NCBI RefSeq assembly: GCF_039543205.1
Contig: NZ_BAABJH010000001.1
Coordinates: 1,364,001 to 1,428,000 of the forward strand
Source: Flaviramulus_B aquimarinus
Lineage (GTDB): Bacteria; Bacteroidota; Bacteroidia; Flavobacteriales; Flavobacteriaceae
Direction of reading: 5' to 3'
DNA length: 64,000 nucleotides
Positions 26,023 to 35,690 of the stretch are shown piece after piece (within the stretch, counting starts at the first letter, position 1; each line of letters begins with the position of its first letter). The position numbers were made by a program, and so were the translations under genes. Below the pieces are notes generated by a model. It worked only from the letters and a program-made list of their open reading frames with translations. It had not been told where the DNA came from and ran no database searches.

Positions 26023-27075
26023 TCAATTAACGGTCTTTAATTCTTTAATCAAATTCTTTATGTGCTGATTCTTTAAAAGTCCCCCATAAGCATAATCACT
26101 TAAAAAAATATGTGGGCCAGAATTTGCCTCAACAATTGTTGGCCCATTTGGGGTTATGGCTACATCCCAACCTATAAACCTGTCTGGTATTATTTTAACG
26201 GTTTTTTTAACTTCTTTGCATGCTTCTTTAAAATATGGAATTTTAAAACCTTCAAATTTATAACCACTATTAGGATGCTCATAAACATTACCGCCCCCAT
26301 ACTCAAGCATATAATGCCCAGAAGTGTTTAAAGTGCCCCTATCTAAATCTATTCCCACATAAAATCCGCCAGAAGAAGCATTGTCAACAACACTTTCTCC
26401 AACACCAAACCGCATAAAAGCGCAAATTATTTCAATGGTGTTTTCTGGAGTTATTAATGAAATGACCCTTATTGTATTTAAAGATTTATCGTATATTGCA
26501 TTTATGCTTTCGTGCTGTTTAACAACTTCGGTATGAACAAAACAACCACGAATTAACGATTCATATATAGCCTCAATTTCAGCAACTAAATTATTTTTAC
26601 TTAGTTTAAAACAGCCTTTTCCACCATATTCAGAAGGCGGCCTAAAAAAAATGGCATCTATCTTTGTTGAAGCAAATACACTTTCAAAAAAAGTAATAAG
26701 CGCTTTTCTACTACTAATGATTTCACTTTTATTACCAAAGCTAAAAGTATTCCCCAGATTGTAACTTATTAAACGTGGGGTGTTAATTGAACATTTTTCA
26801 CTAAACAAAGTAAAGAGCAATTTATTTTCAAGTAAGTCTTTATATTCTGGCTTATGTAATATTTTGCTATTGCCTATGGCAACAACTTCTTTGGTGCTTA
26901 AATAGTCTAAATAATTAGTTACCCCTTTACAATACAAATACTTAAAATAATAAAACGGGATTTCTTTTTTAATAATAAGAAGCTTACAACATTCTTTAAA
27001 CATTTTAAAAAACCCTTTTTTTTGTGGGTTTTTAATGAAAACTTTTAGTCTTCCTATATTATCAAAATTTCGCAT
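26023..27075 (-). CDS. Sugar-transfer-associated ATP-grasp protein (copy 1)
   Basis: A 350-residue paralog of the downstream gene, with the same core: FFRPPSEYGGKGCFKL, NTIRVISLI, SGGFYVGIDL and FIGWDVAITPNGPTIVEANSGP. The Glu-x-Asn in the last motif supplies the Mg-ATP ligands of ATP-grasp enzymes. The basic N-terminal segment (KVFIKNPQKKGFFKMFKECCKLL) is shared with its neighbour. The pair probably forms a two-gene operon inserted between the ketoacyl synthase gene and bioB. Confidence 0.8.
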   Translation of the reverse strand: MRNFDNIGRLKVFIKNPQKKGFFKMFKECCKLLIIKKEIPFYYFKYLYCKGVTNYLDYLSTKEVVAIGNSKILHKPEYKDLLENKLLFTLFSEKCSINTPRLISYNLGNTFSFGNKSEIISSRKALITFFESVFASTKIDAIFFRPPSEYGGKGCFKLSKNNLVAEIEAIYESLIRGCFVHTEVVKQHESINAIYDKSLNTIRVISLITPENTIEIICAFMRFGVGESVVDNASSGGFYVGIDLDRGTLNTSGHYMLEYGGGNVYEHPNSGYKFEGFKIPYFKEACKEVKKTVKIIPDRFIGWDVAITPNGPTIVEANSGPHIFLSDYAYGGLLKNQHIKNLIKELKTVN

Positions 27076-27209
27076 ATTTTTTAATGCCTAAAAAATTTCT
27101 TTCCAAAATACGAAAATATAGTACGCTATTTAAAAGCTATTACAATTTTAGAATGATTTATGGTTTATATTTTATCGATTAAAAAGTAAAAGTATATCCT
27201 TATAATTAG

Positions 27210-27217
27210 TATTTTTG
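27210..27217 (+). promoter_or_regulatory. -7 element of bioB
   Basis: TATTTTTG matches TAnnTTTG, 22 bp before the bioB ATG. No strong -33 element. Confidence 0.5.
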
Positions 27218-27239
27218 ACTTCAACTAACGAGCAGATTT

Positions 27240-28334
27240 ATGAGCGCGACTAAACACAACTGGACCAAAGAAGAAATTCTAGACATATACAATAAACCTT
27301 TAATGGAGTTGCTTTACGAGGCAGCAACAGTACACCGCGTAAACCATGACCCCAATACGGTACAAGTAAGCACTTTGTTATCCATAAAAACAGGTGGGTG
27401 TTCTGAAGACTGTGGTTATTGTCCGCAAGCAGCACGCTATCATACAGATATTGAAGGCAATGATTTAATGAGTGTCCAACAAGTAAAAGCCCAAGCTTTA
27501 CGTGCAAAATCTACAGGAAGTTCTCGTGTTTGTATGGGAGCTGCTTGGAGAAATGTAAAAGATGGCGAGGAGTTTGATCAAGTTTTGGAGATGGTACGTT
27601 CTATTAACAAACTAGATATGGAAGTCTGTTGTACTTTAGGAATGATTACTGAAAACCAAGCACAACGCTTGGCAGAAGCAGGTTTATATGCTTACAATCA
27701 TAATTTAGATTCATCTGAAGACTATTATAAGGAAGTGATTTCTACTCGTGGTTATCAAGACCGTTTAGACACCATTGATAATGTCCGTAAAACCAATGTT
27801 ACAGTTTGTAGTGGTGGTATTATAGGTATGGGTGAAAAAGTAGAGGATAGAGCTGGTATGCTTGTTGCACTTTCTACATTAAACCCGCAGCCAGAATCGA
27901 CACCTATTAATGCATTAGTAGCTGTTGAAGGCACACCACTAGAAGACCAAAAACCCGTTTCTATTTGGGAGATGATTAGAATGGTTGCTACAACCAGAAT
28001 TGTAATGCCTGAAACCCAAGTACGTTTAAGTGCCGGTAGAACTCAAATGACCAGAGAAGGACAGGCTATGTGCTTTTTTGCTGGTGCTAACTCTATTTTT
28101 GCTGGCGATAAATTACTAACAACCCCTAATCCTGATGTAAATGAAGACATGAAAATGTTTCAGTTATTAGGGTTAAATCCACAAAAACCATTCACGAAAA
28201 AGGTACAACCTCAAACTGTTGAAGCTAGCGAATCTGAATACGAAGCCCTAGGCGAAAAACCAAAATGGACTAGGCCAGAGCACACTATTGAACGTAATGA
28301 AGCTGCAAAGGAGAAAGCCAAGGCCGTTAAATAA
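27240..28334 (+). CDS. bioB: Biotin synthase (radical SAM)
   Basis: Inserts sulfur into dethiobiotin. It is 364 residues. The radical-SAM cluster motif is CSEDCGYC (CxxxCxxC) within TGGCSEDCGYCPQAARY. The second-cluster ligands are in RVCMGAAWR, CCTLGMI, and the arginine segment RLSAGRTQM. The C-terminal ~40 residues form a charged tail (ERNEAAKEKAKAVK) longer than in E. coli BioB. It is the last biotin gene, separated from bioA by the ketoacyl synthase and the ATP-grasp pair. Confidence 0.97.
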   Translation: MSATKHNWTKEEILDIYNKPLMELLYEAATVHRVNHDPNTVQVSTLLSIKTGGCSEDCGYCPQAARYHTDIEGNDLMSVQQVKAQALRAKSTGSSRVCMGAAWRNVKDGEEFDQVLEMVRSINKLDMEVCCTLGMITENQAQRLAEAGLYAYNHNLDSSEDYYKEVISTRGYQDRLDTIDNVRKTNVTVCSGGIIGMGEKVEDRAGMLVALSTLNPQPESTPINALVAVEGTPLEDQKPVSIWEMIRMVATTRIVMPETQVRLSAGRTQMTREGQAMCFFAGANSIFAGDKLLTTPNPDVNEDMKMFQLLGLNPQKPFTKKVQPQTVEASESEYEALGEKPKWTRPEHTIERNEAAKEKAKAVK

Positions 28335-28350
28335 TATAGTATTGAGTTGT

Positions 28351-28407
28351 TTTTCCGTTAGAAAGAATTATACAATTTCAGCATAAAAGATAATTCTTTT
28401 CCGTTAG
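28351..28407. repeat. Hairpin flanked by TTTTCCGTTAG direct repeats after bioB
   Basis: AAAGAATTAT (28362-28371) pairs with ATAATTCTTT (28390-28399), and TTTTCCGTTAG occurs on both outer sides (28351-28361 and 28397-28407). It may terminate bioB. The remaining 110 bp up to the next gene show nothing else that I recognise. Confidence 0.5.
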
Positions 28408-28517
28408 CTATTCGAGTAAACTATAGGTGGACACAAAAGCTATATGAAGCTAATACGTCTAAAATACTATTTCTGTTTTTATCCCGTTTTATTAACTTTA
28501 CTGTCCAAAACCATTAA

Positions 28518-29381
28518 GTGTTGTCTCTAAACTTACAAGATATTCCGCGAGTAAAATCCATTACTAAGGCGGACTTTTTAAAGCACTACTTTAAACCACA
28601 AAAGCCTGTGGTAATTGAGCAATATATACAAGATTGGCCAGCATTTACTAAATGGAATTTGGAATACATGAAAACGGTTGGTAAAGATATAACCATTCCG
28701 CTTTACGACGATAGACCTGTAGATTATAAGGATGGTTTTAATCAACCACATGCCAAAATGAAATTGGGCGACTACATAGATTTATTAAAAAACAAACCTA
28801 CTAAATATCGTATTTTTTTGTGGAATGCCTTAAAAGAAATCCCCGCACTACAAAACGATTTTACATTTCCTGATTTTGGATTACGCTTAATGAAAGGCAT
28901 TCCTATGCTATTTTTTGGTGGACGGAATTCGCATACCTTTATGCATTATGATATTGATTTGGCCAATATTTTTCACTTTCATTTTGAAGGCAACAAACAA
29001 TGTATACTGTTTGACCAAAAACAAAGCGATTATCTGTATAAAATTCCACATTCGCTTATAGCTAGGGAAGATATAGATTTTAATAATCCTGATTTTAAAA
29101 AATGGCCTATGTTAAAAAAAGCTAAGGGTTACAAAACAGATCTTAACCATGGGGAAGTTTTATACATGCCAGAAGGGTATTGGCACTACATGCGATACAT
29201 AACGCCTGGTTTTTCGATGAGTTTACGCGCTATGGCCAGAAATCCTAAGAATTTCGGGAAAGCCATTTATAATGTTTTTATTATGCGCAATTATGATAAT
29301 GCCATGCGTAAAATTAAAGGACAAAAATGGATTGATTGGAAAAATAAACAAGCCATAGTTAAAACCCATAAGCATTTATAA
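28518..29381 (+). CDS. JmjC/cupin-like Fe(II)/2-oxoglutarate oxygenase
   Basis: A 287-residue cupin_8-type protein. The metal-binding HxD...H is visible as HYDIDLANIFHFHFEG (about residues 143-160, HxD) and the distal His in MPEGYWHYMRY. The N-terminus (KPVVIEQYIQDWPAF) is the usual opening of the family. Members hydroxylate proteins or small molecules; the substrate here is unknown. The start is ambiguous: GTG at 28518 or TTG at 28521; no ATG fits. Monocistronic by spacing. Confidence 0.82.
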   Translation: MLSLNLQDIPRVKSITKADFLKHYFKPQKPVVIEQYIQDWPAFTKWNLEYMKTVGKDITIPLYDDRPVDYKDGFNQPHAKMKLGDYIDLLKNKPTKYRIFLWNALKEIPALQNDFTFPDFGLRLMKGIPMLFFGGRNSHTFMHYDIDLANIFHFHFEGNKQCILFDQKQSDYLYKIPHSLIAREDIDFNNPDFKKWPMLKKAKGYKTDLNHGEVLYMPEGYWHYMRYITPGFSMSLRAMARNPKNFGKAIYNVFIMRNYDNAMRKIKGQKWIDWKNKQAIVKTHKHL

Positions 29382-29388
29382 ATAAACG

Positions 29389-29418
29389 TTTGATTTTAAA
29401 AAACTTCTAATATCTTTG
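29389..29418 (+). promoter_or_regulatory. Consensus promoter of the 29444 gene
   Basis: TTTG (29389-29392), 18-bp spacer, TATCTTTG (29411-29418). Start codon 25 bp further on. One of the best -33/-7 matches in the window. Confidence 0.75.
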
Positions 29419-29443
29419 CCAGCTTAAAATTTAAACTCAAATC

Positions 29444-29959
29444 ATGAAAAATTTAATTTTATTATTAACAATACTAAGTGTTTCACTTATTAATGCTCAA
29501 GCTTTTATAGGTAAAGGCGATAACAAATTCCAGGTTGGTGCTAACATTCAAGATAACGGTACTGGTCTTAATGTAAGTTACGATTTTGGTATTGGCGAAA
29601 ATATATCTATTGGTATATCCTCCACGTATCTTTTAGGGGTTAATGATGCTTTAAAAAACAATACGATAGATGCATTAGATGCCGATTTTGATAATCGTTT
29701 TGACGTTAGAGCACGTTTTAATGCAAACTTAGGAAATGTAATAAATGTTGATGACAACTTTGATGTGTATCCTGGTTTAAGCCTTGGGCTTAAAAACTTT
29801 GGTGGGCATTTAGGTGCGCGTTACTTTTTTACTGATGGCTTTGGTGTTTATACTGAATTAAATGCGCCGTTTGCAAAATATAAAACTGGTACTTTAACGC
29901 CTGCTAAAACGTTGCACAACCAATTCACAATTAATTTAGGTGCTGTTTTTAACTTATAG
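29444..29959 (+). CDS. Outer-membrane beta-barrel-type protein (DUF6646-like)
   Basis: A 171-residue exported protein: signal peptide ending LINAQA, then alternating strands and tight turns (FQVGANIQDNGTGLNVSYDFGIGENISIGISSTYLLG) ending in a terminal aromatic/hydrophobic strand FTINLGAVFNL, as in small eight-stranded barrels. No known function. The DUF6646 label is my recollection of flavobacterial relatives. Confidence 0.7.
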   Translation: MKNLILLLTILSVSLINAQAFIGKGDNKFQVGANIQDNGTGLNVSYDFGIGENISIGISSTYLLGVNDALKNNTIDALDADFDNRFDVRARFNANLGNVINVDDNFDVYPGLSLGLKNFGGHLGARYFFTDGFGVYTELNAPFAKYKTGTLTPAKTLHNQFTINLGAVFNL

Positions 29960-29975
29960 TACAACTAAAATTCAT

Positions 29976-30017
29976 AAAAAAAGAGGTAAAAATAGCGATT
30001 TTTTTTACCTCTTTTTT
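29976..30017. terminator. Bidirectional terminator between the barrel gene and recX
   Basis: The 17-base arm 29976-29992 pairs with 30001-30017 (core AGAGGTAAAAA / TTTTTACCTCT), with A and T runs on the outer sides, between two convergent genes. Confidence 0.85.
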
Positions 30018-30021
30018 GTTT

Positions 30022-30495
30022 TTATTTAATCAACTCACTTGCTTTTTCGTACACTAAGTGCGATTCCCAGCCTCTATATAACAGATAGTCGATTAATTTT
30101 TTACGTTTCTTAAAAATGTTGGTTTCTTTAATAGAATTGGCTTTTTTTTCGGCTAAATCATTAAAAACCTCGATATATTCCATATTTTCAATTTCTGCAA
30201 GTGCCTGATTTATATTAACTTTGCCAATGTCTTTTTTCTTTAATTCATAAGTTAATCGACGTCGGCCCCAAGCCTTAATTCTAAACTTACCGCTTACAAA
30301 TGTTTTGGCAAAACGTTCTTCATTAAGAAAGTTATGTTCCAAAAGATGGACTATAATAATATCGATAACTTCGGGTATCATATGCATAGCTACTAACTTC
30401 TGTCTAACTTCTTGATGACACCGTTCTTGATACGCACAATAATGCTCCAGTTTTTTGGTAGCCTCATGTACGGTATATGTTTTTTTTGATAGCAT
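30022..30495 (-). CDS. recX: Regulatory protein RecX
   Basis: Modulates RecA filaments. It is 157 residues, the standard length. YCAYQERCHQEVRQKL opens the first three-helix repeat, LNEERFAKTFVSGKFRIKAWGRRRLTYELKKKDI is the conserved central block, and the third repeat ends YLLYRGWESHLVYEKASEL. A decayed second copy of its 5' portion occurs at about 33035-33320, between the two downstream T9SS genes. Confidence 0.93.
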   Translation of the reverse strand: MLSKKTYTVHEATKKLEHYCAYQERCHQEVRQKLVAMHMIPEVIDIIIVHLLEHNFLNEERFAKTFVSGKFRIKAWGRRRLTYELKKKDIGKVNINQALAEIENMEYIEVFNDLAEKKANSIKETNIFKKRKKLIDYLLYRGWESHLVYEKASELIK

Positions 30496-30583
30496 AATGT
30501 TGTCAAAAATAACAATAGAATTATTAACAATAAGAATTAAAAATTTATAAAAGCCAAATCTTAAATTTTAAAACTTAACGATT

Positions 30584-32956
30584 ATGAAAAAGATTATTTA
30601 CATAGTATTGTTGCTTTTTGTATTTAATTTTGGTTACGGACAAACTACTTTAACTGCTGGAGACATTGCTTTTATTGGATATAACGCTGATAATCCAGAT
30701 GAATTCTCATTTGTTCTATTAACAGATGTTACAAATACAACTACGATTAATTTTACAGATAACGGCTGGCAAAATTCAGGGAGTTTTAGAAATAATGAAG
30801 GTGTTCTAACTTGGGAAGCGACATCAGATTTAACTTGTGGAACTGAAATTGTTATAACTGATATTAATTCGAATAATTATTCAGCAACAAGTGGAACTGC
30901 AACCGAAACGAATAATGGTTTTAGTTTATCAATAAGTGGTGATCAAATATTAGCTTATCAAGGGACTATTGCTTCTCCAACATTTATTGCTGCAATACAT
31001 TTCGCAACATCTACACCTACAGGATGGACAAACGCAACTAGTTCTAACACTAGTGCTATTCCAGCTGGTTTAACCAATGGAGTAGATGCTATATATGCTG
31101 GAAACTTTGATAATGGGCAATATGATTGTTCAGTAACTACTAACACCCCTTATATTTTAGCAGCTGTAAATGACTCAAACAACTGGAATGTGGCTAATAA
31201 TCCAAGATTTACGTTAACTAACACTTGTAGCTTTACTTGTAATCCATGCCTCTCCACAGTTACCTGGAATGGCTCTTGGAGCGGTGCAAGAGACTTAACA
31301 ACAGAAGTTATTATTGCTGCCAATTACAACACCAGTGCTGGAGATTTCCAAGCCTGTAGCTTAACTGTTAATGCTGGAGTAACCTTAACAGTTGATAATA
31401 ATTCCTTTATTGAAGTTGAAAATGATGTTGTAGTTAATGGTACCTTAATCGTACAAACCGAAGGTAATTTTGTGCAAAATGGTGATTTAGGAGCATTTAC
31501 TGTTAATGTAGGAGGTGTTGCTAGAGTAAACAAACAAACACCCGTAAAAGCAGCTTGGTATTATTATACCTATTGGAGTTCACCAGTATTAGGAGAAACT
31601 ATTGGAGATGCATTCCCAAGTGCGCCAACAGACAGACGTTTTTGGTTTAACGCTGCCAATTTTGTTGACAATAACGGAGATGATATTGATGATAATGATG
31701 ACGATTGGCAAATTGCCGGAGGTGGTGATACCATGACTCCAGGCGTTGGATATGCGGCAACCGAAAGTGAATTCCATATTCCAGGAGCAACAGGAACAGC
31801 GTCTTTCGAAGGCGACTTTAATACTGGAGATGTCCCTGTAAGTATTGCTTTAAATGCTATGAATACTGGAGTAAACTGGAATTTTATCGGTAACCCATAT
31901 GCTAGTGCTATCGATTTTGTGGCATTCCATACTGCAAATTCTAGTGTTGTTGATGGTGTAGCATATTTATGGTCGCAAGCTTCACCTCCAGATGAAGGCA
32001 ACCTTGGTAATGAAGATCAAAATTTTAACCTTAACGATTACGCCACTTTTACTGTTGGAACAGGAGGTGTAGCTGGTGGAGTAGCTGGAAAAATACCTAC
32101 TGGCAATATAGCCTCGGCTCAAGGGTTTTTCATTCCTGCTTTAAGTACAGGCACAGTAACGTTTACCAATGCCATGCGACTAGCGGATGATACTAGTAAT
32201 GGTCAATTTTTTAAATCTACCCGTACAAAAAAATCAAATGCTAATACCAATTTTGAAAACAAACTATGGATAGATCTAACTTCAGACAATGGTATATTCA
32301 ATCAAGTACTAATAGGTTATGTTGACGGTGCCACAGATCAAAATGATGGCATGTCTTACGATGCTCCAAAATTAATTCCCACGGATTTTGCAGCTGCACT
32401 ATATACATTAGCAGATACTGATACTGTTAAATATGTAATCCAAGGGAAAAACATAAATAGTATTGATGAAAACGAAATTATAAAACTTGGCTTTATTACA
32501 AATGTTGAAGTCCCTACCGAGTACACACTTTCTTTGGCACAAATTGAAGGTGACTTTTTAACAAGTAACTCTATATATTTAATAGATCATTTACTTAACT
32601 CATCTCATAATTTATCCGCTTCTAATTATACATTCACATCTGAACCTGATGAGTTTAACGACCGTTTTGAAATTGTATTTAACGAAGCTTCTTTATCAAT
32701 AGATGATGTTGCTTTAAACTCAAAATCGTTAAAGATAAACGAGTTAGAAGACAATCATGTACAGTTTACAATAGCTAATAACTTAAGTATTAAATCAGTT
32801 AGTATTTATGACCTTTTGGGCAGACAGCTATACCGTTTCAAAGGCCATAGTCATCTTGAAACTTATAACCTTTCTAATTTGAGAAAAAGTATTTATATCG
32901 CTAAAGTTGAATTATCAAACGGAGCAACTATTACTAAAAAAGCTCTTAAAAGATAA
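30584..32956 (+). CDS. T9SS-sorted secreted protein, paralog 1
   Basis: A 790-residue exported protein: signal peptide ending GYGQ; an N-terminal ~220-residue domain (TTLTAGDIAFIGYNADNPDEF...) seen in other Bacteroidota secreted proteins; a middle region with beta-helix-like repeats (ACSLTVNAGVTLTVDNNSFIEVENDVVVNGTLIV) and WYYYTYWSSPVLGETIGDAFP; and a C-terminal type IX sorting domain (SIKSVSIYDLLGRQLYRFKG ... IYIAKVELSNGATITKKALKR). From about residue 225 onward it is closely similar to the next gene. Adhesive or matrix-type function is inferred from composition only. Confidence 0.82.
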   Translation: MKKIIYIVLLLFVFNFGYGQTTLTAGDIAFIGYNADNPDEFSFVLLTDVTNTTTINFTDNGWQNSGSFRNNEGVLTWEATSDLTCGTEIVITDINSNNYSATSGTATETNNGFSLSISGDQILAYQGTIASPTFIAAIHFATSTPTGWTNATSSNTSAIPAGLTNGVDAIYAGNFDNGQYDCSVTTNTPYILAAVNDSNNWNVANNPRFTLTNTCSFTCNPCLSTVTWNGSWSGARDLTTEVIIAANYNTSAGDFQACSLTVNAGVTLTVDNNSFIEVENDVVVNGTLIVQTEGNFVQNGDLGAFTVNVGGVARVNKQTPVKAAWYYYTYWSSPVLGETIGDAFPSAPTDRRFWFNAANFVDNNGDDIDDNDDDWQIAGGGDTMTPGVGYAATESEFHIPGATGTASFEGDFNTGDVPVSIALNAMNTGVNWNFIGNPYASAIDFVAFHTANSSVVDGVAYLWSQASPPDEGNLGNEDQNFNLNDYATFTVGTGGVAGGVAGKIPTGNIASAQGFFIPALSTGTVTFTNAMRLADDTSNGQFFKSTRTKKSNANTNFENKLWIDLTSDNGIFNQVLIGYVDGATDQNDGMSYDAPKLIPTDFAAALYTLADTDTVKYVIQGKNINSIDENEIIKLGFITNVEVPTEYTLSLAQIEGDFLTSNSIYLIDHLLNSSHNLSASNYTFTSEPDEFNDRFEIVFNEASLSIDDVALNSKSLKINELEDNHVQFTIANNLSIKSVSIYDLLGRQLYRFKGHSHLETYNLSNLRKSIYIAKVELSNGATITKKALKR

Positions 32957-33034
32957 TCTTTCAAATAGAAAAACAGGTTTTTTCGCCTAAATGATTCATT
33001 CTCCCGATACAAACCCTGCCTGAAATACCTATAA

Positions 33035-33320
33035 GGGCTCTATTTCTATTAACTTTGATAACGGCTTTTTTTTGAACGTAAAAGTTAATCGCTCGAGGTA
33101 CCAAACCTTAATTTTAAATTCAACACTTAAAAATATTTTGGTTAAACGTTCTTAATAAAGAATGTTAGGTTAAACAGATAAAATCGTGATATGTTGATTA
33201 TTCAAATATTATGTATTTCTTTTTTTCCTAAATTCTTGATGCAACGTTTTGGATATACAAGATAATGCTTGAATTTTTTCTGGTTCTTTATCGTGTATAT
33301 TTTATTATCAATAAAAATTC
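33035..33320 (-). pseudogene. Decayed copy of the recX 5' region
   Basis: On the + strand, 33045-33110 aligns with 30217-30282 and 33241-33320 aligns with 30421-30500: ATTAACTTTG, AAGTTAATCG, CCTTAATT, AAACGTTCTT and ATAATGCTTGA/ATAATGCTCCA recur in the same order and spacing. The reading frame is destroyed. The following promoter/leader (ending TTTTAAAACTTAAC) is also shared with the gene at 30584. This shows a tandem duplication of a unit reaching from within recX into the T9SS gene. Confidence 0.75.
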
Positions 33321-33350
33321 AAAAACCAAATCTGAATTTTAAAACTTAAC

Positions 33351-35624
33351 ATGATGAAAAAAAACACACTTTTACTTATACTATTGGTTGTTTATTATGG
33401 AACTGCGCAAAATGCTCCAATTGATTTTGAAGTTGGCGGACATGGTGCTACGTGGAATTGGACCGTTTTTGGTAATGCCCCTAATGCACCATTAGAAATT
33501 ATTGCAAACCCTGTTCCTGGAGGGATTAACACCTCGGCTACCGTGGCTAAATTCACCAAAACAGAAGCGTTTTCAAATTACCCTGGACTTGAGTCGCAGC
33601 ATGGTGCTGATTTAGGATCTTTTGCTGTTACGGCTGCTAATAGTTCAGTTAAACTAATGGTCTATCAGGTAGGCTCGCCTTCTACAATAATTGTTAAACT
33701 TGTTAACTTTGGTGCCGCAGCACACCAAGCTACAATAACCAATACGGTAGCTGATGCATGGGTTGAATTGGAATTTGACTTATCTTTATGGGTTACTGTA
33801 CCATTGCCAGGAGGAAACCCAGACCAAATAGTTATTCATCCAGAAATTTTAGATTCTAGCACAGGCCGTATTACTTATATTGATAATATTAGATTTGTGC
33901 CCAAATCTTGCCCAACAACAACAACTTGGACGGCTGGGGCTTGGGATAATGGCACACCAACCATTGGCATAAATGCTATTATTGATGACAACTATACTAC
34001 AGATGCTACTAATGGAAGTTTTTCTGCTTGTAGCTTAACTGTTAACGGAACACTTAGAGTTGATGATGGCTATTTTGTTGAAGTTGAAAATGATGTAACA
34101 GTAAATGGTAACTTAATAGTAGAATCTAAAGGTAGTTTTGTCCAAAATAATGCTGGAGGAACATTTACAATACTTTCAGGAGGTAGTTCAAGTGTCAATA
34201 AAGTAACCGCAGTAAAGCAAAATTGGTATTATTATACCTATTGGAGCTCTCCAGTTAGCGGGGAAACCATAGCTGATGCTTTTCCAAATACTGATACAGA
34301 TAGGCGCTTTTGGTTTAATGCTGCTAATTTTTTAGATACTGATGCTGATGATATTGATGATAATGGAGATGATTGGACTGTTGCAGCAGGAACAGATATT
34401 ATGCAATCTGGAGTCGGTTATGCCGCAACTTCAGGACAATTAGGTATTTATCCTTCTACAGATATTGCTACTTTTATTGGGCCGTTTAATACGGGAAATA
34501 TTACAACAGACATATCTTATGATGCTATAAATACTTTAGGCAGCTGGAATTTTATTGGAAACCCCTATCCTTCTGCTATTGATTTTGAGGCATTTCAACT
34601 CGCCAATGCTTCAGTTATTGGAGGTGTGGCTTACTTTTGGTCACAAGCTTCTCCTCCTGATAATGCAAATCCTGGTAATGAAGGTCAAAATTTTAATCAA
34701 AATGATTATGCATTATATTCTGTTGGCCTTGGTGCAGGTGTTGCTGGAGGTGGCCCAGATACACCTACCCAATATATCCCTTCTGGCCAAGGGTTTTTTG
34801 TTGAGGGCAATGATAATAATACTGTAACATTTACTAATGCTATGAGAAAAGCTGATGCGACCAGTAATTCACAATTTTTCAAAAACCCAAATTCAAAAAA
34901 GAATAATTCTAATAGTGTTGACAATAAGCTATGGGTTAATTTAACCTCTAATAATGGTGCGTTTAACCAAATACTTATTGGCTATGTAAACGGCGCAACT
35001 AATGCTGATGATGGTTCTTATTACGATGCCCGTAAAATTGTTTCCCAATCTGCTCATACTGTGTTATATTCAACTATAGAAAATTCAAATAAAAAATATG
35101 TCATTCAAGGAAAAGACATTAATAGTATTAATGAAAATGAAATCATTAAGATTGGTTTTAAAACAAATATTAACGTTTCTACAACTTACACATTATCCAT
35201 TCCACAATTGGAAGGTGATTTTTTAAATAATAACACTATCTATTTAAAAGACAAGCTGCTTAATACCTTGCATTCTTTATCAACTTCAGACTACGCATTC
35301 ACCTCTGAAACTGGTGAGTTTAGTAACCGTTTTGAAATTGTATTTAACCAAGCTTCTTTATCAACAGATGAGATTGCTTTAAACTCAAAATCGTTAAAGA
35401 TATCTGAGTTAGAAGATAATAATGTACAGTTTACAACAGCTGATAATTTAAGTATTAAAACGGTTGATATTTATGACCTTTTAGGCAGACAGCTTTATCG
35501 TTTTAAAGGAAATAATAATGTTGAAACTTATAAACTTTCTAATTTGAACAACAGTATTTTTATAGCTAAAGTTGAATTATCAAATGGAACAATTATTACT
35601 AAAAAGTCAGTTAAAAGACAATAG
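33351..35624 (+). CDS. T9SS-sorted secreted protein, paralog 2
   Basis: A 757-residue exported protein (signal peptide ending GTAQ). The first ~185 residues (APIDFEVGGHGATWNWTVFGNAPNAPLEI...) look like a carbohydrate-binding-module-type beta-sandwich and are unrelated to paralog 1. From CPTTTTWTAGAWDNG onward it parallels paralog 1 through the repeats, WYYYTYWSSPVSGETIADAFP and the type IX sorting domain (TVDIYDLLGRQLYRFKGNNN ... TITKKSVKRQ). It therefore combines a duplicated C-terminal part with a swapped N-terminal domain. Confidence 0.82.
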   Translation: MMKKNTLLLILLVVYYGTAQNAPIDFEVGGHGATWNWTVFGNAPNAPLEIIANPVPGGINTSATVAKFTKTEAFSNYPGLESQHGADLGSFAVTAANSSVKLMVYQVGSPSTIIVKLVNFGAAAHQATITNTVADAWVELEFDLSLWVTVPLPGGNPDQIVIHPEILDSSTGRITYIDNIRFVPKSCPTTTTWTAGAWDNGTPTIGINAIIDDNYTTDATNGSFSACSLTVNGTLRVDDGYFVEVENDVTVNGNLIVESKGSFVQNNAGGTFTILSGGSSSVNKVTAVKQNWYYYTYWSSPVSGETIADAFPNTDTDRRFWFNAANFLDTDADDIDDNGDDWTVAAGTDIMQSGVGYAATSGQLGIYPSTDIATFIGPFNTGNITTDISYDAINTLGSWNFIGNPYPSAIDFEAFQLANASVIGGVAYFWSQASPPDNANPGNEGQNFNQNDYALYSVGLGAGVAGGGPDTPTQYIPSGQGFFVEGNDNNTVTFTNAMRKADATSNSQFFKNPNSKKNNSNSVDNKLWVNLTSNNGAFNQILIGYVNGATNADDGSYYDARKIVSQSAHTVLYSTIENSNKKYVIQGKDINSINENEIIKIGFKTNINVSTTYTLSIPQLEGDFLNNNTIYLKDKLLNTLHSLSTSDYAFTSETGEFSNRFEIVFNQASLSTDEIALNSKSLKISELEDNNVQFTTADNLSIKTVDIYDLLGRQLYRFKGNNNVETYKLSNLNNSIFIAKVELSNGTIITKKSVKRQ

Positions 35625-35690
35625 ACTTATAAGCATAGTAAAGCGTAATTCGGAATATTAATTAGAAATAATGTTAAGCTCGTAATTACA

